From Flavobacteriaceae bacterium (lineage in GTDB: Bacteria; Bacteroidota; Bacteroidia; Flavobacteriales; Flavobacteriaceae): DNA of 33,546 nucleotides. Position 1 is the stretch's first letter, and each line of letters starts with the position of its first letter. The translations under genes and the position numbers were made by a program. The notes beneath the pieces were generated by a model. The model searched no databases. It was not told the origin of the DNA and was given only the letters and a program-made list of their open reading frames with translations. The stretch covers positions 1 through 33,546 of the forward strand of contig NZIP01000061.1 in assembly GCA_002691645.1 (NCBI GenBank), written 5' to 3'. Positions 13,908-23,030 of the stretch are shown in pieces.

Positions 13908-14118
13908 ACAACGACTTCGACTGATAATCATACTCGTTTTAACCTTAGGACTTGCCCCATATAGTCCTGAACCACATCTGTTTGGGAAAATAAGATGGGT
14001 AAAAGGCGGTGCAATAGGAATGCAGCCTATGGACTGGTTCGATTTGGTACTGCACGGATTTCCTTTTGTTTTGTTATTAGTGTATCTTGTTTTGACTGTT
14101 CGTAAAAAAGAATCATGA
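13900..14118 (+). CDS. Small two-helix membrane protein of unknown function
   Basis: A 72-residue protein with two hydrophobic segments (about residues 7-20 and 52-66) separated by a loop rich in conserved-looking Gly, Trp and Pro (APYSPEPHLFGKIRWVKGG, MQPMDWFDLVLHG). I recall similar short proteins in Flavobacteriia, sometimes labelled as transporter fragments, but no function is known to me. It overlaps trpA by 8 bases and the peptidase gene by 4 (ATGA), so it is embedded in the trp transcript. The ordered loop motif and the overlaps argue that it is real. Confidence 0.7.
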   Translation: MNKQRLRLIIILVLTLGLAPYSPEPHLFGKIRWVKGGAIGMQPMDWFDLVLHGFPFVLLLVYLVLTVRKKES

Positions 14119-15632
14119 TGATCAAAAAATACTCCTTCTACTTTTTACTGTTTTTTGGCTTACAACTGAGTGCTCAAGATTTAGCTCAGAGTCAGTTGCA
14201 CACCAAGGTTAGAAATGCAATTATAGAATTAAAATCTTTTGTCGCACTTCCGAACGATGCGCAGTTCAAAGATGATATTGACGACAATCTATTTTGGCTT
14301 CGAAAAGCTTTTGAACGAAGAGGATTTAATACTGCTCAATTACCAAGTGAAAATCTTGATTTGTTTTTTGCAGCGACTCCATTTATAGAAAATCAACCAA
14401 CGCTACTATTCTATATGCACCTAGATGGGCAGTCGGTGGAACCTTCGAAATGGGATCAAGCCGACCCCTATCAAATGGTAATCAAAAAACCAGTTGACCA
14501 GCAATTTCAACCCACCACCATGGAAGATTTAGATGCACAGGATCAACTACCTATGGATTGGAGACTATTCGGACGATCGACATCGGACGACAAGGGACCT
14601 ATTGTGATGTTTCTACAAGCTATTGATTTAATTCGTGAAAATCAGCTCAGTATTCCCTTCAATATAAAGGTCATTCTTGATGGTGAAGAAGAAAAAGGTA
14701 GCAAACCTCTTAAAGGTGTAGTTATTCAAAACAAAGAATTACTGGAAGCTGATTATCTAATTATTGCAGATGGACCAGCCCACAGATCGGGCCTACCAAC
14801 AATAGTTTATGGCTGTCGAGGCATAACGACACTCAGTTTGACTACATACGGACCTATAGTACCTCAACACAGTGGTCATTACGGTAATTACGCACCAAAC
14901 CCCGCATTAGATTTAAGTCAACTTTTAGCGGGTATGAAAGACAGAGAAGGAAGGGTATTAATTGACGGATATTATGAGGGCATCACAATAGACGAAGAAA
15001 CTGAAGCCATCTTAAGAGAAGTTCCCGATGACGATCAGCAAATTAAAAATCAATTACAGATTGGACGAACAGACTTAGTAGGAGCGTTTTATCAAGCCTC
15101 TTTGCAGTATCCATCACTCAATATTAGAGGCTTGCAATCGGGCTGGGTAGGTAGTAATGCGAGAACCATCGTACCCAATACAGCCACAGCTGAAATAGAC
15201 CTTAGATTAGTGCCAGAGTCAGATGGCAATCGACTCAAAGGTTTGGTGAAAGATTACATCGTTAATCAGGGCTACACCGTCATAGAAGAAGAGGCTACTC
15301 AAGAGCAGCGACTTCAAAATAATCGATTGATCAAAATTGGTGAACGCGGGGTAACTGAAGCCTTTAGAACAGATTTAAATCACCCCTTTGGACTCCATAT
15401 TAAATCAATGCTCGAATCTCAGTTTGAACAAGATGTGGTACGCATTCGTATCATGGGAGGAACTGTTCCAATAGCGGCCTTTATCAATACCTTGGATATT
15501 CCTGCTTTTATTTTACCAATGGTAAATCACGATAACAATCAGCACAGTCCAAATGAGAATCTGAAAATCGGGCAACTGGCCTATGGTATTAGCACCTATT
15601 ATCGACTCTTAACTGAGCCCTTTGCCGAATAA
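14115..15632 (+). CDS. Secreted M20-family metallopeptidase
   Basis: A 505-residue M20/M28-type zinc peptidase with an N-terminal signal peptide ending near LSAQ (residue 21), so probably periplasmic. Di-zinc ligands and catalytic residues are in place: His102 and Asp104 (MHLDG), Asp158 (STSDDKGP), Glu192-Glu193 (DGEEEKGS), Asp219 (IADGPA), and a late His in NQHSPNENL. A lid/dimerisation domain occupies the middle. Substrate is unknown; dipeptides or N-acyl amino acids are typical. It overlaps the small membrane gene before it and ends 11 bp from the convergent pyruvate carboxylase gene, with no room for a terminator outside coding sequence. Confidence 0.88.
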   Translation: MMIKKYSFYFLLFFGLQLSAQDLAQSQLHTKVRNAIIELKSFVALPNDAQFKDDIDDNLFWLRKAFERRGFNTAQLPSENLDLFFAATPFIENQPTLLFYMHLDGQSVEPSKWDQADPYQMVIKKPVDQQFQPTTMEDLDAQDQLPMDWRLFGRSTSDDKGPIVMFLQAIDLIRENQLSIPFNIKVILDGEEEKGSKPLKGVVIQNKELLEADYLIIADGPAHRSGLPTIVYGCRGITTLSLTTYGPIVPQHSGHYGNYAPNPALDLSQLLAGMKDREGRVLIDGYYEGITIDEETEAILREVPDDDQQIKNQLQIGRTDLVGAFYQASLQYPSLNIRGLQSGWVGSNARTIVPNTATAEIDLRLVPESDGNRLKGLVKDYIVNQGYTVIEEEATQEQRLQNNRLIKIGERGVTEAFRTDLNHPFGLHIKSMLESQFEQDVVRIRIMGGTVPIAAFINTLDIPAFILPMVNHDNNQHSPNENLKIGQLAYGISTYYRLLTEPFAE

Positions 15633-15643
15633 GTTTGTAGCGT

Positions 15644-18600
15644 TTAGTCTTCTAAAATGATAATTAGATCGTCGGATTCAACCAAGGTACCCGATTTTAA
15701 GACAATTTCTTTTACCGTTCCCTCTTTTGGAGCGGTTACTGTGGTTTCCATTTTCATGGCTTCGAGTACAAACAATGGTGTATTAGCTTTGATAGTTTGA
15801 CCTTTTTTCACCAAAATGTTCGAGAGTAATCCTTGAAGCGGAGAACCTACATGCTGATCATTGTCTGCATCTGCTTTTCGATTTTGTACACTTTCGGTAA
15901 CTATCGACTGGTCTTTAACTCTAATATGGGAGAGCTGTCCATTGATTTTAAAAAATAAATCAACCATTCCGTTTTCATCTGGTTTTCCGACCAGCTGTAA
16001 CTGAACTAATACATTTTTTCCTTTTTCGATGGTCACTAAAATTTCCTCACCTATTTTCATTCCATAGAAGAAATTTTTGGTTGGAATGACCACGACATTT
16101 CCAAATTTTAAATGATGTTGGTAGGCGTCTTCAAAGACTTTTGGGTAGAGTTGGTACGATAAGAAATCTGTTATTTCCAAATCCCTTCCCATACCCGCTG
16201 AGAATTTTCTTTTAAACTTTTTAAACTCTTTCTCGATATCCAAGGCAGCAATGTGTGCATTTGGACGGTCAGTATAAGGCTTTTCCTCCTTCAAAATCAC
16301 CTTTTGTAAGTCGGTGTTGAACCCACCCAAAGGTTGACCTAAATCCCCTCTAAAGAAACTTTTTACAGAATCTGGAAAGGCGATGTTTTGTCCCTTGGTC
16401 AAGACTTCGTCTGCGGTAATTCCGTTACTGATTAGGTATTGTGCCATATCACCAACTACCTTTGAACTCGGCGTTACTTTTATAATATCACCAAAGAGTT
16501 TATTGACCTCAGCATACATTTTAGTGACCTCAGGAAACTTATCCTCTAGTCCTAAGGCTATGGCCTGACCCTTTAAATTCGAATATTGACCTCCTGGAAT
16601 TTCATGCGTATAAACTTCTCCTGTTCCCGATTTAAGTCCAGATTCAAAGGGGAAATAATAAGATCTCATCGTTTCCCAGTACCTTGAGTGTTCTGCTAAA
16701 GATTCAGCGTTCATTTGACGCTCGCGCTGATGATGCCTCATCATTTCTACCACTGAATTAAAATTCGGCTGTGAAGTCAATCCTGAAAGACCTCCAAGGG
16801 CTACATCGACCACATCTACTCCTGCCTCAATCGCCTTTAAATAGGTGGCAGTTTGAATTGAAGAGGTATCATGTGTGTGTAAGTGAACAGGTAAGGCCAC
16901 CGTATCTCTAAGAGCCTGAATAAGTTCATAAGCCGCATCCGGCTTTAAGAGGCCTGCCATATCTTTTAATCCAATGATATGGGCACCTGCATTCTCGAGA
17001 TCCTTAGCCATTTGCAAGTAGTAGTCTAAGGTGTATTTCTTTTGGTCTGTATTTCTAAAATCACCGGTGTAGCAAATTGTTCCTTCAGCAATACCACCGG
17101 TGTATTTGCGCACATGTCCTATACAGGGTGCAATAGATTCCATCCAATTGAGGGAGTCAAAAATTCTAAAGACATCAAGACCTGTTTCAAAGGATTGCTC
17201 GACAAATTTGGCAATAATATTGTCCGCGTAAGCCTTATATCCTACAGCATTTGAACCTCTCAGTAGCATCTGTGTCAATACGTTTGGCATGGCCTTTCTA
17301 AGTAAGGCTAAACGCTCCCAAGGGTTTTCTTTTAAAAATCTCAAACAAACGTCAAAGGTTGCTCCTCCCCAAATTTCCATTGAGAAAATTTCAGGGTTTT
17401 GTTTGGCGTAAGATTCAGCCACAGCCATCATATCGAATGTTCGCATTCGGGTTGCCAAAAGACTTTGATGGGCATCTCTCATGGTTGTATCCGTATAATG
17501 AACTTTGTCATCGGCTCTTAACCATTTAGAGAATTCATCAGGCCCTAACTCGTTGAGTAGATCTTTCGTCCCGTGTGGATAGGCCATTTTTGGCGTATCT
17601 GGCAGGGTAATTTTGGGTAATTCTACATTTTTTGGAATGCTCTTATTAGCTAAATCTGGATTGCCATTTACGATGGTTTCTGCCAAAAATCGCACCAACT
17701 TATTTCCCCTATCTGCAGATTCTTCCAAATCGAATAAAGAAGGGTTTTGTTCTATAAAGTTTACGGTGATGCTACCTTCTCTAAAGGTATCGTGCTTCAA
17801 TAAATTTTGTAAGAAAGGAATGTTGGTTTTAATGCCTCGAATTCTAAACTCCTGCAAAGCTCTTAACATTCTTTTGCTGGCATCTTCAAGTGTTCTTGCC
17901 TGTGCTGAGACTTTAACCAACATGGAATCAAAGAAAGGTGAGATACGTACTCCTTGATAAATACTACCTGCATCGAGACGTATTCCGAATCCTGAGGCAG
18001 ATCTATAGGTAGTGACTACGCCGTAATCTGGTTTAAAGTTATTGGCAGGATCCTCACTGGTAATTCTACACTGAAGGGCATAACCGTAACAACCTATTTC
18101 TTCTTGAGATCCAATATTTATTTGTGGATCGGAGAGCTTGTATCCACTTGCAATAAAGAGCTGTGTTTTTACCAGATCAATATGGGTGATCATCTCCGTA
18201 ACTGTATGCTCTACTTGTATTCTAGGATTTACCTCAATAAAATAAATGCTTTCATCATGGTCGACAAGAAATTCTACTGTTCCGATATTGTTGTAATCAA
18301 CCGCTTTACAAATTTTTTGAGCGTAGTTGTAAAGTGCTTCTTTGGTCTCTTCTTTGAGATAGATAGAGGGTGCAAATTCAATGACCTTTTGATAACGCCT
18401 TTGCACTGAACAATCGCGTTCGTATAAATGTACCATGTTGCCATGAGCATCGGCAACAATTTGTATTTCAATATGTTTTGGATTTTCTATGAATTTTTCA
18501 AGAAAAACGGTAGGGTCTCCAAATGCATTTTGAGCCTCTCGCCTTGCTTCCATATAGGCCTTTTCCAACTCCTGTTCTGAACGAGTCACGCGCATTCCTC

Positions 18601-19099
18601 TACCTCCACCTCCAGAAGCCGCTTTTAACATAATGGGATAGCCTATTGCCGCTGCTTCTTTGAGGGCGATTTCAACACTACTTAATTCGCTCTTGCTCGA
18701 TTTAATGATTGGCACTTGCTCTTGGAGAGCTACTTCTTTTGCTGTGATTTTATCGCCCAGGGCACGAAGAACAGACACCTTAGGACCGACAAAAATAATA
18801 CCGGCTTTTTCACAGGCCTCTGCAAACTCTGCATTTTCAGATAAAAATCCATATCCAGGGTGAATAGCGTCAGCTTTAGATTCAAGCGCAACGCTTATGA
18901 TTTCATCTATGTCGAGATAAGGTTTTAAGGGGTCCTCGTCTTTACCGATTTGATAGCTCTCGTCAGCTTTGTATCTGTGAAGGGAATACCGGTCTTCAGA
19001 AGTGTAAATACCTACTGTTTTAATACCTACTTCTACGCATGCTCTAAAAATACGTATAGCGATTTCTCCTCTATTCGCGACGAGTACTTTTTTAATCAT
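15644..19099 (-). CDS. pyc: Pyruvate carboxylase
   Basis: A 1151-residue single-chain enzyme that makes oxaloacetate from pyruvate, bicarbonate and ATP to refill the TCA cycle. Domains in order: biotin carboxylase with ATP-grasp (about 1-455, GGGGRGMR loop near 163-170), carboxyltransferase (about 530-800, DTTMRDAHQSLLATRMRTF, metal and pyruvate site), the pyruvate-carboxylase-specific tetramer/allosteric part (about 860-1040), and the biotinyl domain, whose biotin sits on Lys1116 in LEAMKMET. The length and all domains are intact. birA, 7 kb to the right, could attach the biotin. The start is ATG 19099 (MIKKVLVANRGEIA), matching the family; a TTTCTTTG box lies about 25 bp upstream, after yaaA. 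Confidence 0.97.
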   Translation of the reverse strand: MIKKVLVANRGEIAIRIFRACVEVGIKTVGIYTSEDRYSLHRYKADESYQIGKDEDPLKPYLDIDEIISVALESKADAIHPGYGFLSENAEFAEACEKAGIIFVGPKVSVLRALGDKITAKEVALQEQVPIIKSSKSELSSVEIALKEAAAIGYPIMLKAASGGGGRGMRVTRSEQELEKAYMEARREAQNAFGDPTVFLEKFIENPKHIEIQIVADAHGNMVHLYERDCSVQRRYQKVIEFAPSIYLKEETKEALYNYAQKICKAVDYNNIGTVEFLVDHDESIYFIEVNPRIQVEHTVTEMITHIDLVKTQLFIASGYKLSDPQINIGSQEEIGCYGYALQCRITSEDPANNFKPDYGVVTTYRSASGFGIRLDAGSIYQGVRISPFFDSMLVKVSAQARTLEDASKRMLRALQEFRIRGIKTNIPFLQNLLKHDTFREGSITVNFIEQNPSLFDLEESADRGNKLVRFLAETIVNGNPDLANKSIPKNVELPKITLPDTPKMAYPHGTKDLLNELGPDEFSKWLRADDKVHYTDTTMRDAHQSLLATRMRTFDMMAVAESYAKQNPEIFSMEIWGGATFDVCLRFLKENPWERLALLRKAMPNVLTQMLLRGSNAVGYKAYADNIIAKFVEQSFETGLDVFRIFDSLNWMESIAPCIGHVRKYTGGIAEGTICYTGDFRNTDQKKYTLDYYLQMAKDLENAGAHIIGLKDMAGLLKPDAAYELIQALRDTVALPVHLHTHDTSSIQTATYLKAIEAGVDVVDVALGGLSGLTSQPNFNSVVEMMRHHQRERQMNAESLAEHSRYWETMRSYYFPFESGLKSGTGEVYTHEIPGGQYSNLKGQAIALGLEDKFPEVTKMYAEVNKLFGDIIKVTPSSKVVGDMAQYLISNGITADEVLTKGQNIAFPDSVKSFFRGDLGQPLGGFNTDLQKVILKEEKPYTDRPNAHIAALDIEKEFKKFKRKFSAGMGRDLEITDFLSYQLYPKVFEDAYQHHLKFGNVVVIPTKNFFYGMKIGEEILVTIEKGKNVLVQLQLVGKPDENGMVDLFFKINGQLSHIRVKDQSIVTESVQNRKADADNDQHVGSPLQGLLSNILVKKGQTIKANTPLFVLEAMKMETTVTAPKEGTVKEIVLKSGTLVESDDLIIILED

Positions 19100-19140
19100 T
19101 AGATGATGGAAAAATTAATTTGGGTGCAAAGAAACAAACA

Positions 19141-19902
19141 TCAACGCACAAAGACCGGATGCAGCTCATCTTTTGAATATTCCTCAGAATAAGCATATCC
19201 TTCTTTTGAAAATCCTAAAATATCCTCCATATTTTTAGCATTATTCTCAATGAGATATCGAGACATCATTCCTCTAGCCTTTTTGGCAAAAAAGCTGATG
19301 GTCTTTAAACTGCCATTCTTGAAATCTTTAAATTCGGGATGTACAATCTTATTTTCAATTGCTTTAAAATCAATTGCGGCGCTGTACTCCTTACTAGCTA
19401 AATTCACTAGCGTTTCACCGTTTTCTAGTAATTCGTTGAGCTTAGTAGTCAAAACAGGCTTCCAATAAGCTACCAAACTCGTAGCCTTTGCTAATTTCAT
19501 GCTGGTTCCCATTTCAAGGCGGTAAGCCTGAATTAAATCCAAAGGTTTGAGCATACCGTATAAGCCTGATAAAATTAAAAGCATTTCTTGCATATTGGCT
19601 ATTTCTTCTTCTTTAAGTGAATACGCATCTAATCCCTTGTACACATCTCCGTTAAATGCAAAGACCGCTTGTCTAGATTCTCCTTCTGTCATCGGCCATG
19701 TGAATTGCTGATTTCGCTCCCAGTTGAGCGCAGCAATTTTGTCTGAAATTTTCATTTTGCTCTTGAGCTCTGAGGCTTTAAAAGATTTTAAGTGCTGTTG
19801 CACTTCTTTTACAGCCGACTCAAACATAAGGTCAGAGTGATTTGTCACCGGAATTGGTGTTTCTAAATCTAGAGATTTGGCGGGTGAGATAAGGATTTTC
19901 AT
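19141..19902 (-). CDS. yaaA: Peroxide-stress protein YaaA (UPF0246)
   Basis: A 253-residue YaaA/DUF328 protein. In E. coli the family member lowers intracellular iron damage during H2O2 stress and binds DNA; the biochemical activity is not settled. The family start MKILISPAKSLD and the middle LSGLYGMLKPLDLIQAYRLEMG are unmistakable, as is the late FFAKKARGMMSRYLI. It overlaps the pseudouridine-synthase gene by ATGA and lies 41 bp before pyc, so PASTA-rluD-yaaA form an operon that may extend into pyc. Confidence 0.93.
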   Translation of the reverse strand: MKILISPAKSLDLETPIPVTNHSDLMFESAVKEVQQHLKSFKASELKSKMKISDKIAALNWERNQQFTWPMTEGESRQAVFAFNGDVYKGLDAYSLKEEEIANMQEMLLILSGLYGMLKPLDLIQAYRLEMGTSMKLAKATSLVAYWKPVLTTKLNELLENGETLVNLASKEYSAAIDFKAIENKIVHPEFKDFKNGSLKTISFFAKKARGMMSRYLIENNAKNMEDILGFSKEGYAYSEEYSKDELHPVFVR

Positions 19903-20927
19903 AAGGGTCTATTTTGTATGTATTCTCTCCATTTGGTTAAACAGGCACTGAAATCTTCGGGAAGTTCTGCCGTAAAATACATTTTTTCACCAGAATGAGG
20001 ATGAATAAAACCTAGGGATTCAGCGTGAAGTGCCTGACGGCTTAAAAGTTTAAAGGTATTCTCTACAAACTGTTTGTACTTGGTAAAGGAGGTGCCTTTT
20101 AAAATGCGATTTCCTCCATAGCGTTCATCGTTGAAAAGCGGATGTCCAATGTGCTTCATATGGGCTCTTATTTGATGAGTCCTACCGGTTTCTAATCGAC
20201 AGGAAATCAAACTTACATAACCTAGAGACTCGATTTTGGTAAAGTGTGTAATCGCGTGTTTACCCATACTTCCATCTTCAAAAACATCCATCTGAAGTCG
20301 ATTCTTGAGGCTTCTTCCGATATGACCTTCTACGGTGCCGGATTCCTCTTGTACATCTCCCCAAACAAGGGCAATATACTTACGTTCTATTGACTTGTCC
20401 AAAAACTGTTTAGCCAAATGAGTCATGGCCAATTCTGTTTTGGCTACAACCAAAAGCCCAGAAGTATCTTTGTCAATTCGATGCACTAAACCTGGTCGAT
20501 CAGAAGAATTCATGGGCAATTCTTCTTTGACGTGGTGTAAAATAGCATTAACTAAGGTACCTGAATAATTTCCATGACCCGGGTGAACCACCATTCCAGC
20601 TTTTTTATTGACTACCATGAGATGCTGATCTTCGAAAACAATATCTAGAGGAATTTCTTCTGCTACAAGCATAAATTCATGTGGAGGGTGCTCGAAAAGC
20701 ACTTGAACTTTTTGACCTGACTTGACTTTGAAATTGGATTTTACAGGATGTCCATCAACCCAAATATTTCCATTTTTTGCCGCCTGTTGTATCTTATTTC
20801 GGGTGGCATTTTCAATAAAATTCATCAGAAATTTATCCACTCTTAAGGGCTCTTGACCTTTAGCAGCTTCGAATAGGTAATGCTCGTGTAATTCGTTAAG
20901 TTCCGGATTAACTTCAATTCCACTCAT
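19899..20927 (-). CDS. rluD: RluA/RluD-family 23S rRNA pseudouridine synthase
   Basis: A 342-residue pseudouridine synthase. An S4 RNA-binding domain (about residues 28-80, LRVDKFLMNFI to KSGQKVQVLFE) precedes the catalytic domain with GLVHRIDKDTSGLLVVAK; Asp152 in HRID is the catalytic aspartate. ALVWGDVQEESGTVEGHIGRS and CRLETGRTHQIRAHMKHIGHP are further family motifs. The S4 domain and length match RluD, which modifies helix 69 of 23S rRNA, but the family has several paralogues and the exact sites are not certain. It follows the PASTA gene after 10 bp and overlaps yaaA by ATGA. Confidence 0.9.
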   Translation of the reverse strand: MSGIEVNPELNELHEHYLFEAAKGQEPLRVDKFLMNFIENATRNKIQQAAKNGNIWVDGHPVKSNFKVKSGQKVQVLFEHPPHEFMLVAEEIPLDIVFEDQHLMVVNKKAGMVVHPGHGNYSGTLVNAILHHVKEELPMNSSDRPGLVHRIDKDTSGLLVVAKTELAMTHLAKQFLDKSIERKYIALVWGDVQEESGTVEGHIGRSLKNRLQMDVFEDGSMGKHAITHFTKIESLGYVSLISCRLETGRTHQIRAHMKHIGHPLFNDERYGGNRILKGTSFTKYKQFVENTFKLLSRQALHAESLGFIHPHSGEKMYFTAELPEDFSACLTKWREYIQNRPL

Positions 20928-20937
20928 GAATTATTTC

Positions 20938-21492
20938 TTAACGCTGACCGTTTCCACAAACAAGAACGACATCAGAGGCTTTTTGGATTAAAGTTCCAGG
21001 AGGAATTCTGCGTCCATTTTGTTTGACGTGATATACCATTTCTTTTCCAATTTCTGGAATGTATTCTACATCAACCACATTTAATCCTACCGAAGATAGT
21101 TTAGCTATCGCTGACCTTCTAGTAATTTGAATGACGTTGGGCAAACTCACTTTTGCATATCCAGAAGGATTAAGGGTAACATAGATTTTACGATTTTCTT
21201 TAACCTGTTTTCCCGGTTTGGGATTTTGATCTACCACTGCTCTTTTGGGAAAATTGGGGTTGTAGGCTGCAGAATCCATTACTTCGAACCGCAACTTTAA
21301 ATCTTCGGTTTTTTGAGTGAGTTCTTCAACAGACATTTTCTCAAAATTTGGCACTCGTATACTGTCTCCATGATTCGTATATAACTTGAGCCAACCCAAA
21401 GTAATCCAAATGACAAGGAATACGAAAAAGAATCCCAACCCTACTTGGATTAAAAACATTCGACTTTTGAGAAATGACAACAAGGACTTCAT
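20938..21492 (-). CDS. PASTA-domain membrane protein
   Basis: A 184-residue single-pass protein: a short cytoplasmic head, one transmembrane helix (about residues 13-35), then two PASTA domains outside (about 42-112, IRVPNFEKMSVEEL to VTLNPSG, and 115-181, VSLPNVIQITRRSAIAKL to VVLVCGNG). PASTA domains bind peptidoglycan fragments in kinases and PBPs of Gram-positives; here there is no kinase or transpeptidase domain. Its place before rluD and divergent from ddl (D-Ala-D-Ala ligase) hints at a cell-wall link; this is inference. A perfect TATCTTTG box lies 17 bp upstream of the ATG. Confidence 0.9.
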   Translation of the reverse strand: MKSLLSFLKSRMFLIQVGLGFFFVFLVIWITLGWLKLYTNHGDSIRVPNFEKMSVEELTQKTEDLKLRFEVMDSAAYNPNFPKRAVVDQNPKPGKQVKENRKIYVTLNPSGYAKVSLPNVIQITRRSAIAKLSSVGLNVVDVEYIPEIGKEMVYHVKQNGRRIPPGTLIQKASDVVLVCGNGQR

Positions 21493-21509
21493 AAGCTTTT
21501 TTAAGTACT

Positions 21510-21517
21510 CAAAGATA
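21510..21517 (-). promoter_or_regulatory. -7 box of the PASTA-rluD-yaaA operon
   Basis: TATCTTTG on the minus strand is a full match to TAnnTTTG, 17 bases before the PASTA start codon. No TTG is found 19 bases upstream. It lies in the 69-bp gap shared with the divergent ddl gene, where TTATTTTG (21538-21545, plus strand, one mismatch) may serve ddl. Confidence 0.5.
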
Positions 21518-21561
21518 AGAAAACCCTTTATTTTTAGTTATTTTGATGAAAATTTGAGCGG

Positions 21562-22539
21562 ATGAAAAAAAACATTGCGGTGGTAATGGGCGGATACTCA
21601 GGAGAACGAGAAATTTCCTTGGCAAGTGGCAGCGTTGTCAGTCATCATCTCAACAAAGAAAAGTTCAATGTATATCCGGTCATTGTAGATACCGATTCTT
21701 GGTACTATAAAGACAAGCAGGAGCAAATCCACCTCATTGATAAATCTAATTTTAGCCTTTCTTTAAACGGAAAAAGCATACAATTTGATGTGGTTTTTAA
21801 CGCCATTCACGGCACTCCAGGTGAAGATGGTTTGCTACAAGCTTACTTCGATTTAATAGGAGTCAAACACACCAGTTGTGATTTTTATCAAGCCGCCTTA
21901 ACTTTTAACAAAAGAGATTTATTAGCTGTACTTGCTCCGCTATCCATTGATATCGCCCCTAGTTATATTCTTAATAAAGGAGATGATATTGACACTGCGG
22001 CTATTATTGCAAAAGTAGGACTACCTTGTTTTGTCAAAGCAAATAGGGCCGGGTCGAGCTTGGGCGTTTCAAAGGTGAAAGAATCGGCACAAATCGAAGC
22101 GGCTATCGCAAATGCCTTAGATTACGACGATGAAATTTTAATAGAATCCTTTATTGAAGGTCGAGAGTTTTCGGTAGGGGTATGCCCCTTAAATGACGAA
22201 ATTGTTGCCTTACCCATAACTGAGATTGTAACCGAAAATGAGTTTTTTGATTACGAAGCCAAATACCATGGTAAAGCTCAAGAAATTACTCCTGCAGTTA
22301 TTGAAGAACCACTGCGTAAAAAGTTAGCAGAACTCAGTGTTTTTATCTACAAAAAACTAAAATTGAAAGGATTTTGCAGAAGTGAATACATTGTGAGAGG
22401 CGATCGTGCATTTCTTTTGGAAATCAATACAACCCCTGGACTAACTGCTGAAAGCATTATACCTCAACAGGCCATAGCACACGGATTGAGTTTAGCGGAA
22501 TTTTTTGAGTGTGCCATAGATCAAGCACTTAAGCCCTAA
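21562..22539 (+). CDS. ddl: D-alanine--D-alanine ligase
   Basis: A 325-residue ATP-grasp ligase that makes the D-Ala-D-Ala end of peptidoglycan stem peptides in the cytoplasm. Seen in order: VVMGGYSGEREISLASG (N-terminal substrate site), FNAIHGTPGEDGLLQAYFDL, LPCFVKANRAGSSLGVSKV (ATP binding), ILIESFIEGREFSVGV, and FCRSEYIVRGDRAFLLEINTTPGLT, whose Glu and Asn bind magnesium. Full length. coaD follows after 20 bp in the same direction. Confidence 0.97.
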   Translation: MKKNIAVVMGGYSGEREISLASGSVVSHHLNKEKFNVYPVIVDTDSWYYKDKQEQIHLIDKSNFSLSLNGKSIQFDVVFNAIHGTPGEDGLLQAYFDLIGVKHTSCDFYQAALTFNKRDLLAVLAPLSIDIAPSYILNKGDDIDTAAIIAKVGLPCFVKANRAGSSLGVSKVKESAQIEAAIANALDYDDEILIESFIEGREFSVGVCPLNDEIVALPITEIVTENEFFDYEAKYHGKAQEITPAVIEEPLRKKLAELSVFIYKKLKLKGFCRSEYIVRGDRAFLLEINTTPGLTAESIIPQQAIAHGLSLAEFFECAIDQALKP

Positions 22540-22559
22540 ATTTTTACTACTTTCAACAT

Positions 22560-23030
22560 ATGAAAAAAGGTATTTTTCCAGGATCATTTGATCCCTTGAC
22601 CTCTGGACATTTGGATATCATTGAGCGAGGGTCGGCACTTTTTGACAAACTTTATATTGCTGTTGGGGTCAACTCCAATAAAAACTATCATTTTTCACTC
22701 GAACAGCGAATCGATATGTTATCTGCTGTTTTTGAAGGCAATCCCAGTATTGAAATCGTTCATTACAGTGGACTAACCGTTGACTTCTGTAAAGAATTAG
22801 GTACGGATTACATTTTGAGAGGACTTCGAAATCCTGCAGATTTTGAATTTGAAAAATCCATAGCGCACACCAATAAAACCATAGCGAATATCGAAACTGT
22901 ATTTCTTCTCACAAGTGCGGATAAATCTTATATCAGTTCATCCATAGTACGAGATATTCTTCGAAATAACGGAGATGTAAGCGCTCTTGTACCAAAAAAA
23001 GTCAATGAAAAAATTAAATCATGGAACTAA
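22560..23030 (+). CDS. coaD: Phosphopantetheine adenylyltransferase
   Basis: A 156-residue nucleotidyltransferase, the fourth step of coenzyme A synthesis (4'-phosphopantetheine plus ATP to dephospho-CoA). GSFDPLTSGHLDII carries the TxGH nucleotide motif, ILRGLRNPADFEFE the substrate loop, and YISSSIVRDI the second HIGH-superfamily motif. Length is typical. The last 10 bases overlap the start of the M14 peptidase gene. Confidence 0.97.
   Translation: MKKGIFPGSFDPLTSGHLDIIERGSALFDKLYIAVGVNSNKNYHFSLEQRIDMLSAVFEGNPSIEIVHYSGLTVDFCKELGTDYILRGLRNPADFEFEKSIAHTNKTIANIETVFLLTSADKSYISSSIVRDILRNNGDVSALVPKKVNEKIKSWN

Noticed and set aside
15633-15643. A bidirectional terminator between the M20 peptidase and pyc
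   Set aside because: Only 11 bp separate the stop codons, and no inverted repeat with a T-run could be found across the junction.
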